Shown here piece by piece: positions 21,085 to 33,000 of a DNA stretch of 64,000 nt; positions within the stretch are counted from its first letter, which is position 1; each line of letters starts with the position of its first letter. The stretch spans positions 1-64,000 of the forward strand of contig JACEFZ010013560.1 in the NCBI GenBank assembly GCA_014155875.1, in the 5' to 3' direction. The DNA comes from Cepaea nemoralis (Eukaryota; Mollusca; Gastropoda; Stylommatophora; Helicidae). Under the pieces are notes generated by a model. It was not told where the DNA came from. It made no database searches and was given only the letters and a program-made list of their open reading frames with translations. The translations under genes were made by a program, and so were the position numbers.

Positions 21085-24000
21085 GTTTGTTTGCTTTATC
21101 TTTGCTAACTAATACTATTTTTAAAACTGTTATATTCATTTATATTGGTAGGTCAGCTTGGCCGAATGGATAAGAATGTGTGCTCTTAACCATCCGGTGT
21201 GATTATGTCGAGGTAAGGGGTTCAATCCCTACACCGGACAGTTGGACTAAAATATTGACATATCGTCCTTGAATTGGGGACGTAAATTACAAGTACCTCT
21301 GAAGTCGGAGTGGGTTCGCCTGATGGTGAGGGACACTGGAAAGTATTAATAGGGAAAGCTAATCCACACGCAAAGTTTAGTCCAGTATTACTAGAAGTAG
21401 TGTGTATGAACTACGCTTGCGTTCAAAGCGAGTATGTGCCCCCCCCCCCCCCCCCCCAAAAAAAAAAAAAAAAAAATGTACACTATAAACAAAACAAAAT
21501 GCACATAATTTAGTTGATTAATGATCACGTAAGTCTTAAGAATTTATCACATAAGTCTTAACAATTTATCACAAGTCTAAGTGATCACATAAGTCTCTAT
21601 TAAGAATGATCACATAAGTCTCTATTAAGAATGATCACATAAGTCTCTATTAAGAATGATCACATAAGTCTCTGTTGAGAATTGATCACATACATCTGTA
21701 TTAAGAATAGATCACTTAGTAAGTTTACAAATCAAACTACATTACAGCAAAACTATGATCATCAATTATCAGTGACGAACATGTAACTAATAACTGAATT
21801 CAACACTTCTCTAATATTAAACATGTTCTTGTATATATTTTATCAGGCTGGACGTAACTTTGACCCAGAAGACCACGAGCATGTGAAAAGAATTCTGGGT
21901 GTTCCAGATGTGGCAAAAGCTGAATATTTGGCTCGTCAGTTGCCTAGACAAGAGTTTGAAAGAAATCTGAAAGACAGTGAGCTGCCAGAGACCTTTGACC
22001 CTAGAGTGGTACACCCAAACTGCCCAACACTGAAGGAGGTCCGTGATCAGGGAGACTTGTGGCTCCTGCTGGGTGAGACCATTTGTTTGCTTAAGACATC
22101 ACATACTTTGCCTGTCTAAGACATCACATACTTTGCCTGTGTGGGTAAGACAGTAGATTGTTTGCCAGTGTGGGTAAGACAGCAGATTGTCTGGGTAAGA
22201 CAGCAGATTGTTTGCCTAAGACAAGCGATGGTTAACCTGTTGGGTAAAACAGTAGATACTGTTTGCCTGTCTGAGACAGCAGATTGTTCGCCTGTCTGGG
22301 TAAGCCAAAATGTATTTCTGTGTTTGCCTGTTTAGATATAGCCACACATTGTTAGTTTGCCAGACTTCGACAGTTTGTTTGCCATTCTACGACAGTTTTT
22401 TTTTAAAAAACCATTCGACAGTTTGCCATTCTACTGTAGTTATCCAGTCTTTGACAATTTGCCACTCTACGATAGTTATCCAATCTTTGTCAGTTTGCCA
22501 GTCTACGACAGTTTGTTTGCCAGTCTACGACAGTTTGTGTGCTAGTCTACAACAGTTTGTTTGCTAGTCTGCAACAGTTTGCCAGTCTATGACAGTTTGG
22601 TTGCCATTCTACGACAGTTTGTGTGCTAGTGTTTGCTAGTCTGCAACAGTTTGTTTGCTAGTCTGCAACAGTTTGTTTGCTAGTCTGCAACAGTTTGCCA
22701 GTCTATGACAGTTTGTTTGCCAGTCTATGACAGTTTGTGTGCTAGTCTACAACAGTTTGTTTGCTAGTCTGCAACAGTTTGCCAGTCTATGACAGTTTGT
22801 TTGCCATTCTACGACAGTTTGTTTGCTAGCCTACAACAGTTTATTTGCTAGTCTGCAACAGTTTGCCAGTCTATGACAGTTTGTTTGCCAGTCTATGACA
22901 GTTTGCCAGTCTATGACAGTTTGCCAGTCTACAACAGTTTGTTTGTGAGTCTATGACAGTTTGTTTACCATTCGACAGTTTGCCAGTCTACGACAGTTAT
23001 CCAGTTTTTGACAGTTTGCTTGTCTACGACAATTTGTGTGTCAGTCTATGACAGCTTGTCTGCCAGTTTATGACAGTGTGTCAGTCTGCGACAGTTTGTT
23101 TTCCAGTCTGACAGTTTATTTGCCAGTCTATGACACGTTTGCCTGTACACGTGAAGGCCTCAAACTATGAGATTTTTACCTTTATCCGTCCCTCAGGCCT
23201 TTGGTGCTGCTGAAGCCATGACTGACCGCATCTGCATCCAGTCTCAAGGGAAGGTCCAGTTTCATTTTTCTGCTGAAGATATTTTGGCCTGTTGTCATAC
23301 TTGCGGGGACGGGTAAGTAACCAGCTTTGTGTGTAGTAAAATAGGACATCCAGGACGTTGAAAAATAATCTTTATTCATCTTTCCTGTTCACGTGATTAT
23401 TTACTAACACAAGTCTTACTGGGCCTTACCATTATTTACTGGGCCCAGGGGCGCTATGGCTGGTAGGTTACAGTGACTGCCTTAAGTTCAGAAGGTGCCG
23501 GGTTCACTTTCAGCACAGAGCTGAGAATTTGATCAAACATCACACGCCCCCTGATCTCTTGGGTAGTGAGATGGGATACCAAGCCTTCTTGGATAGGGGT
23601 GGAAATAAAAGGCATCTTGTGCAAGTTGCGCACATAAATTCCATTGCAGTTGGAAATCACAGAGTTGGCATTGAGATCACTGTCCTGACAATTGTTTAGA
23701 AAGAAAACCGATCTAAAGGTAGAGCCTAATACATTATCTGTCTAGATGAAGCAAATATGACACAAATGCATGTGGAAATCGGACACATTGCAGCTTTGAG
23801 GTGCATAAATAGGTATGAACACTGTCCTTGAAAGAGAACAAAGACGAATTGCCCCAAGAACATTTTAAAGGAACTTATTTTTCTTCTACTGCTTTTAACC
23901 ACCCAGTAGATCATCATGTGCCACTCCGATAAGTGTGGACAGACATGTTTATCCATCTCCCTCGATCACCAGAGTCGTGGATAAGCTCAGTGTTCCATTT

Positions 24001-27000
24001 ATCGACCATGTCTCGTTGTATTTACTTCTCTGCCTTCCCCTTATTCTCTTTCCCTCGATCTTGAAAGTTGTCACCAATTTCGCCAACTTATCTCTTCTCA
24101 TAACGTGACCAAAATATGTTGACTATCAGTCTATATCTAATCAGTTCACAATATTCATTTACTCACCGGGTGCACATGACTACCCCGACCGGGCGAGGTA
24201 GCTCCTATGGAACACTTTTTACGCCATTTCTCTGATTTTTTTTATGAAATTGCAAAACATGATTTATTTGGCATCTGTAAAGAAGATGCCAAAAGAGACA
24301 GGAACAATTGAGCTGATCCACGACTCTGCTGATCGAGTGAAATGGCGAGTCATGACCGCCCACGCTTTCCGGCATGGCACATGATTGATTGAAAGAAGAT
24401 AGTTTGTCATAGCTGTCCTTCTTAGCAGTGACCATAATAGTCAATGACCGTAGCCTTTCTAGCCCCCCGCCCCCCCCCCCCCCAAAAAAAAAATATAATA
24501 AAATTGATCCCCTACCTACCGTCATGAAGTTGGAGACCATAACCAATCTTTTGGCTGCTCTTCAACTTCATCCACCACTTGTAATTCATGGCTTCACGTA
24601 ACCCTGATTGGGGGGAGGGGGATAAACGGGCACTCAACCTTGCTCAAGGGTGTCCCGTAGGCTAGCGGAGGGAAGGAGGCACCTTACCTCTCCTTTGTTA
24701 GGGGATACCTGTACACCGCAACCCAACCCAGTAGATCACAGGTCCTAAACTCTCAGTTGTTATTGAGATTGTAGTAATTACATTCAGCTGTGAAATGTGA
24801 TTGTGTAGATATATAGGTGAAATATCACTGAAATATCATAGATGCTTATATCACTTTAGAATTTCTACAAGTGTGTAATGACTGATCACTGCGGTCAGTG
24901 TTAGATAACCAGTGTTCTTCCCATGCAAACTCTTCGGCTCGGAACTCCCCATTGGCATGACACCGGTGTCTTATCTGAGCAAGACCGTTGCTTGACTATT
25001 GTCAGTAAAATCCAGGCTCCGTGGTGAAATGGTCAAGCTGTTTTATCAGACTTCGAAGGTTGTGGGTTCGATTACGGGCCGCGTCCTTTGGTTCAGGAGT
25101 GCATTTTTTCAGAGATTGCTGATGGTCGTCGCTGGAGCTAAGGAGTTCTTGCTTTGTGCGACGCTTTCCGCGCTGCGGAAAAATACTGAGCCATATGGGA
25201 TAAAACCCGGTGCAAAGAAGTCGACCCTGTCGACATTTAAGCAATTCTTAAAGTAAAATCAAGTTTCAAGTTATTTGACATTTGTATTGTCGGCTTCTTC
25301 CATTCTTTAATGTTATTAGTCCATCACATGTTTTCTGTAGGGATCTTCGCAGCTTGCCTATTTTTTTTTTTTTCAACATACACTCTAGTAGATTTCAAGT
25401 CCTAGCCAAAAACATAGCCAGGCTGACAAGGGTGGTTTTTTGTATGTTTTTATTTATGTTCATTTCTTTTCTTTTTTTTGTTTTGTTTCAAAATGTATTT
25501 CTCTTTTTGTATCTTAGTTGCCATGGTGGTTATCCTGCTGAGGCTTGGGCCTACTACCAACATACTGGCGTTGTCTCAGGCGGTCCTTACAACAGCTCAG
25601 AGGTACAGTTGATTCTCTTGGATGTTGATTTGATTTGTTCCGTGTGATAGTTATATCATTGCATGAAACTCAGGTTTGATATGGTTGCTGGGGCTAACAA
25701 GAGACGAATGCAATCAGTAACTCACAGATGAGAGAAGTAATGGCTGCTGCAGGATATGACAGTATAGTGAAGATGGTTAGGCATGTGAAACTGAAAAAAA
25801 ACAAGAAAGCCATAACAATCACAGTCACAGTACACATACTTTACAACGTACAACAAACTCATGGCCGAACAGATAAGAATGTGTGTTCTTAAACATCCGG
25901 TGTGGTGATGCTGTGGTAAGGGATTCAACCCCTTCACTGGACAACTGACAATTTTTTTTGACCTATCGTCCTTGACTTGGGGTCGTAAATTACAAGTACC
26001 TCTGAAGTCGGAGTTGGTTCTCCTGGTGGTAAGGGACACTGTTAATAGGGAAAGCTAATCCAAAAGCGCCGGTCTTTCTGGCTCAGGAGTTACAACACTT
26101 TCTCCGTAATCCCGTTTATCACGCAGAGTCTCGTAGCGGGAAAGAACTGGGAGCGGTTCGACCCCCGCTGGTGACTTGCGGGATACTGAGCCGGCCGCTC
26201 AGAAAGCAATGGCAAACTACTGGGCGTAATCTTGCCAAGAAATTAACAGACAGCTGAAAGATGCTGCTGTTGACAGCGATGTCCTGTAAAGGATATGCAC
26301 AAAAAAAAATTAAAAAAAAAAAAAAAATCCACAAGCAAAATTCAGCCCAGCACTACTCGAAGTAGTGTGTATGTACTAAGCTTGAGTTCAAAGCGAGCGA
26401 GCTAAGAAAACAAACACACCTGGTTAACAGAAATCACAATCGGGAATATAACAAAACTAATACAAACCTAATCTGAGCGTGAAAAGTAAAAATACAAAGT
26501 GAGATTACTTCGGCCTGATGTTGACATGTTCTTTGATGAGGCAAAGAATTTATAAGCACTTACAGAACCGAATGGGAATCAAAGAGCATCCAGACCACCA
26601 GAAAGATGCATATTAAATCTCGTCCGAAGAGAGCAAACAGCAATCTCCAGACACCGCGAAGGATATAACAGGTTGGAATACCACTCGGTTTATATAAAGA
26701 TAGGTGGTCCTGATAAATGTAACTGTGGAACTGGTAAAATGGCTGCTAAACGCAAGTGCAAGTGTCCAACATAACACAAAATAGAAAATCATGTTGACCT
26801 GAACTTGATCCATTTGAGGACAGACTGTATGGAGATGTCAACAAGCTCAAGTTGACAGATACTTTCTTTAAATATAATCAGGATGACATCTGAAGGTGTA
26901 CACAGAAGAAACACTGAAATGCCTGGTCCCAAATGGTTATGAAGTTAAATGTATCGGTCTAAAGACTCCTGGTTTAAACCCTACATTAGATTGAAAAGGT

Positions 27001-30000
27001 CATTTATGTGGTCATTGGAATAAGTTGCATTGAATTTGAATGGGTTGTGGCCTTTTATTACTTCATCTAAATAGTTTATTTGCACGGTGATGTGGTTAAG
27101 CCTCCAGCCTTACGCTCCACGGTGAAGTGGTTAAGTCTCCTGCCTCACGCTCCATGGTAACGTGGTTAAGCCTCCCGCCTCACGGTGACGTGGTAAAGTC
27201 TCCTGCATTACGCTCCAAAGGTTATGAGTTCATTTACCGACCCCGTAATTTGGTTCATGAATGCAATTTTCAGACTCCTAGGGGGGAGGGGAGGGGGGGG
27301 GGTCGTTGCTGGAGCTACAAATATTGTGCTCTGTGCAGTGCTGTCAGCAGACTGCTCTACATGAGAACTGATCCATACGGTATAAAACCTGATACAGTTA
27401 ATTCAGTCCTCAACCGTAAACCCTTTTAAACCTTTCAAACAATTTATGTGCTGGGTTCGAACCCTTGGTAAAGTGGATTTTTTTCCTGTGGTGGCAAAAA
27501 GAAAACCCTAACCTGCACAGTTCGCTGCGACTGCACTAGTCAGGTGGCCTTAATTCGTAAGACCTAAGATCTCCCTTGTCCTACACCACAAGGTACTATA
27601 GGCAGTAGTTACTAACCTAATACCCTTTTGTGTTCAAGGGTTGTCTACCATACGAGATTCCCCCTACTGGTCATCGCGCTGGTGACCACTTGAAGCGCTA
27701 CGGTGGAGAGGAGAAAGAGACCCCCAAATGCAAGCTTTCGTGTGAGGAAAGCTACAAGACTCCACTTTCAAAGGACAAACACTTTAGTAAGTAATTTTCT
27801 TGTCATGAAGTGGACTGGGTGCTTAACAGTGAGTGTGTGTGTAAATGATGTATATATGTATGCTTGTGTTAATGCATGTGTGCATATCTGCCTGCCTCAT
27901 AATATGGTAATATGCATTGTTTATATGTGAATGTTACAAGCACAATAGATAATTGATGTACAAAAGGTGAGTGATTGGAATGGCAGAAATCTGTGAAATT
28001 TTGACAATTGATTGTTTGTTCGTTCATGAACTAGATAGTCACAGAGTCAAAGAACTGACATCACTGCACTCAGGACATTCCCATATGTGCTCTATCCTCA
28101 TCTTCAAGCAGCAAGGTGTCCCAACACTAATGGTACCAGCTGCCATCTGATTTAGATTTTTGAGGTTTCTCTCACAAGATATCAGAACTACAGTATAATC
28201 TCTGTACAGCCCTTTGTTATAGGAAGGAATTGAACCAAGGTCCTATATGTGAGGCAGCCATCAGCCCTATGACTCTGCAGTCATCAGCCCCATGACTATC
28301 CAGTCAACCCAATATTCTGAATGTCCTGCAGTAAGATTGGAATCATTGCCAGTCACTCCTGCTGTGAGGTTGTCAGCTTCTACAATTGGGTATCAGATAA
28401 TTTTCTAAAAGTACCGTTCAAGGAAGAAAGTTTGTCATCTCATTTTATGATGTGACTTAGTATCTGAGAAATGTGGCATCTCGGGGGAAATGGCAGAGAA
28501 TATCATGAACAGGCAGACTAATTAAATTCCAAGACACATCATCATCATTGGCACCTTGCCGTCTTGACAGACGATAGTTTGTGCTTTAAAAAGGCATAAT
28601 AACTTTTAACTATGGCGGTAGCGAGTGTGACTGATAAGGCCAATTTGCGCTGTAAATGTCCGTTCACAGTGGGTGCATGTGAACAAGTGGTCACTTCCGC
28701 CATCATGCACCATCTTACGTCTCAAACGCTTGGTGTGTGACTTTTCTGCAATAATTTTCTCCTTTGACTTTATTCCATTTCTGATATTTGCCCTCCATGC
28801 AACACGTTCAGCGGCGACTTGCTCCCAATGTGCATTATCAATGCCTGTATCAATCATGTCCCGCTTACACACATCTTTGTATCGTAGTAGAGGCCGACCC
28901 TGAGATCTCTTACCCATCTGTAATTCACCAAAAAAGATATCCTTTGGTATTCTACCATCATCCATCCTCCTAAGATGTCCTATCCATCTAAGTCTACGAA
29001 GACTGAGCATGGAATAAACTGTCACACAACCTGATCTTTCCAATACTTCAGTATTTGTGATTTTGTCTTGCCACTTAATACCAAGAATTCTTCGCAGACA
29101 CCGCATATGAAAGCTGTTTAAGTTGTTCTCTTGGTGTGAGTAAGTTGTCCAGGTTTCACTGCCATAGAGAAGAGTACTAAGGACACAGGCTTGATAGACA
29201 AGGACTTTTGTTTTGGCAGTAAGCTTCCTGTTCTCCCAGACTCTTTTTCTTAACCTGTTCATTGTTGTTGCTGCCTTACCAATCCGGATGTTGATTTCCT
29301 GATCTAGGGATAATTTGCTATTTACCACTGATCCTAGATATGTAAAATGGTCTACTATCTCTAGTTCGGCGTCGTCAATAAAGATTGATGGTACCCCATG
29401 TGCACCTTGTGACATAATCAAGACACATATGAACATTGTAAATTGATTAGAGAAATTAGATAAGTCCAGATATTTGTAAAGCACGCTGTGAGGGAAAAAT
29501 AAACTTGAAAACTTGGTGACAGCTGGCAAACTTTGAGAAAAGAGCAAGGGGAAGAATAAGTTGAACACTTCGATGGCTTGGTCACATGGCTTAATATGAA
29601 AAGAGCACAAGACATGATCCAAGGCTGGTGATGTGTAAGTCAACAAACCATGACGGGCCACACATATCAGCATGGAACATGATTTTTTGTGAGAAGTGCA
29701 TATTACAAAACACTGATATTTAAGAACATATTACAGAATGATATTAAGGTTAATTTTAGAATAATTTTTATCATATATACATTACATTGTTAATTGTTAA
29801 AGAAAGTGCTACAGGAAACCGTGGAAAACAAACAAGCATGAGGAAGACATTAATAAATGGGTAGACAAGAGATGGGCTGAAAGAAGTCAATATGTGTGCA
29901 CAATGAAGCTACAGGACAGGATGTTCTAGACAAAACATTCCAAATATGTGTGGTGATGGCACCTCATAATGTTCATCGGTCGTAAAATATGGCCACTCAT

Positions 30001-33000
30001 CCAATGAGACTGAGTGAGTTCAAAGGAGACTGGGACAGATAAGAGCCCAATAGTTTTTCTTTTTATTGGAGGAGCTGAGCGCATGAGACAAAAGATGGTG
30101 CGTGATGGTGAAAATGACCATGTGTTTACATGCATCCATTGTGGACGAACACTTACACCGCGAATTGGTCTGATCAGTCACATTAGCTCCCGCCACGGGT
30201 TGTAGTTATTATGCCTTTTTAAAGCACAATATGACAAACCATCATCTGTGAAGACGTCAAGGTGTCAGTGAGGACAGTTTGGATAGTAAATGGTGGTCAC
30301 ACTAGGGCAGGATTGTGCTGTATTGAACATTCTAGCTCCATTGATTTGCCAGTGCGATCTCTGCTGACCTGCAATCACTGCAATCAAGTGTACATCATCT
30401 AGATCAGTCTTGCACAGAAGCCTCCCATGTGTCTATGTTCATGCCGAAGGCTTTAAATGTAATATAGAGGATGTCTTTATAGCATTTATGTTGGTTTGGG
30501 CATCTTTTCGCATGCTGTAGTTTGCCATAAAATATTATTTGTAATTTGGATGGACATACGGTTTTGGTGTCCAGCCCAGTGAATCTGGTGTTTCTTTAGT
30601 AATGGGTTTACATGAGTTGAAGCAAGAGCCGACATCACAGCACATGAGACATTCCGATTCACGCTCCGTCCTCGACAGCCAGCAAGAATCTGAATACTAA
30701 AGGCACCAACTGCAGTCTGATTGTGTGCCCGTCTGACTCTTACTCGGAGTCCTGAATCGGTCAGATCCTTTGGTCACCCCATGCCACACAATTTTATCCA
30801 GGCCATTAGTAAGTACATATGAAGGCTTAACACTCGACACCCCTTAGGCAGTATCCTTTGTGTGGGTTTTTAGAACAAGTATAATTCAAACTGTGTTTCT
30901 CTTTCAGGTGTTAAAACATACCTTGTTAGTGGTGAGGATAACATCAAACAGGAGTTGGTGCAGAATGGTCCAGTGGAAGGAACTTTCCAAGTCTACAGTG
31001 ATTTCATGAACTACAAGTCAGGTATGCATGAGATCATCTCACTTATGGTTGTTCATCTGTATTGGCGTGTTATCTGTCTTGGTGTGTTCTTCTGTCTTGG
31101 TGTGTTCATCTGTCTTGGTGTGTTCATGTCTTGGTGTGTTCATCTGTCTTGGTGTGTTCATCTGTCTTGGTGTGTTCATGTCTTGGTGTGTTCATCTGTC
31201 TTAGTGTGTTCATGTCTGTTCATGTCTTGGTGTGTTCACGTCTTGGTGTGTTCACGTCTTGGTGTGTTCACGTCTTGGTGTGTTCATAGTTCTTGGCGTG
31301 TTCATCTCTGTCTTGGTGTGTACATGGCTTTGTGTGTTCATGTCTTGGTGTGTTAATGTCTTGGTATGTTAATGTCTTGGTGTGTTCATCTGCCTTGGTG
31401 TGTTCATGTCTTGGTGTGTTAATGTCTTGGTGTGTTAATGTCTTGGTGTGTTAATGTCTTGGTGTGTTAATGTCTTGGTGTGTTAATGTCTTGGTGTTTT
31501 CATCTGTCATGGTGTGTTCATGTCGTGGTGTGTTCATCTGCCTTGGTGTGTTCATGTCTTGGTGTGTTCATGTCTTGGTGTGTTAATGTCTTGGTGTGTT
31601 AATGTCTTGGTGTGTTAATGTCTTGGTGTGTTAATGTCTTGGTGTGTTCATCTGTCATGGTGTGTTCATCTGTCGTGGTGTGTTCATGTCGTGGTGTGTT
31701 AATGTCTTGGTGAGTTAATGTCTTGGTGAGTTAATGTCTTGGTGAGTTAATGTCTTAGTGTGTTCATGTCTTGGTGTGTTCATCTGTCATGGTGTGTTCA
31801 TGTCTTGGTGTGTTCATCTGTCATGGTGTGTTCATCTGTCGTGGTGTGTTCATGTCGTGGTGTGTTAATGTCTTGGTGAGTTAATGTCTTGGTGAGTTAA
31901 TGTCTTGGTGAGTTAATGTCTTAGTGTGTTCATGTCTTGGTGTGTTCATCTGTCATGGTGTGTTCATGTCTTGGTGTGTTCATCTGTCATGGTGTGTTCA
32001 TCTGTCATGGTGTGTTCATCTGTCGTGGTGTGTTCATGTCGTGGTGTGTTAATGTCTTGGTGAGTTAATGTCTTGGTGAGTTAATGTCTTGGTGAGTTAA
32101 TGTCTTGGTGAGTTAATGTCTTGGTGAGTTGTCTTAGTGTGTTCATGTCTTGGTGTGTTCATCTGCCTTGGTGTGTTCATGTCTTGGTGTGTTAATGTCT
32201 TGGTGTGTTAATGTCTTGGTGTGTTAATGTCTTGGTGTGTTAATGTCTTGGTGTGTTAATGTCTTGGTGTGTTCATCTGTCATGGTGTGTTCATGTCGTG
32301 GTGTGTTCATCTGCCTTGGTGTGTTCATGTCTTGGTGTGTTAATGTCTTGGTGTGTTAATGTCTTGGTGTGTTAATGTCTTGGTGTGTTAATGTCTTGGT
32401 GTGTTCATCTGTCATGGTGTGTTCATCTGTCGTGGTGTGTTCATGTCGTGGTGTGTTAATGTCTTGGTGAGTTAATGTCTTGGTGAGTTAATATCTTGGT
32501 GAGTTAATGTCTTAGTGTGTTCATGTCTTGGTGTGTTCATCTGCCTTGGTGTGTTCATGTCTTGGTGTGTTAATGTCTTGGTGTGTTAATGTCTTGGTGT
32601 GTTAATGTCTTGGTGTGTTAATGTCTTGGTGTGTTAATGTCTTGGTGTGTTCATCTGTCATGGTGTGTTCATGTCGTGGTGTGTTCATCTGCCTTGGTGT
32701 GTTCATGTCTTGGTGTGTTAATGTCTTGGTGTGTTAATGTCTTGGTGTGTTAATGTCTTGGTGTGTTAATGTCTTGGTGTGTTCATCTGTCATGGTGTGT
32801 TCATCTGTCGTGGTGTGTTCATGTCGTGGTGTGTTAATGTCTTGGTGAGTTAATGTCTTGGTGAGTTAATGTCTTGGTGAGTTAATGTCTTAGTGTGTTC
32901 ATGTTGTGGTGTGTTCATCTGCTTTGGAGTGTTCATCTGCTTTGGAGTGTTCATCTTTGTCTTGGTGTGTTCATCTTTGTCTTGGTGTGTTCATCTGTCT

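Noticed and set aside
21151..21245. Possible functional Ser/Leu tRNA gene
   Set aside because: A and B boxes are present but the acceptor stem does not close and the sequence continues as a SINE found in several places.
21533..21722. Regular repeats suggesting a CRISPR array
   Set aside because: Eukaryotic locus, no unique spacers, units directly adjacent. The same holds for the 34880-35520 and 42607-43105 arrays.
22045..22072. Programmed frameshifting at the CTSB active site
   Set aside because: No slippery heptamer is apparent and the paralogue is in frame without it; decay or sequencing error is simpler.
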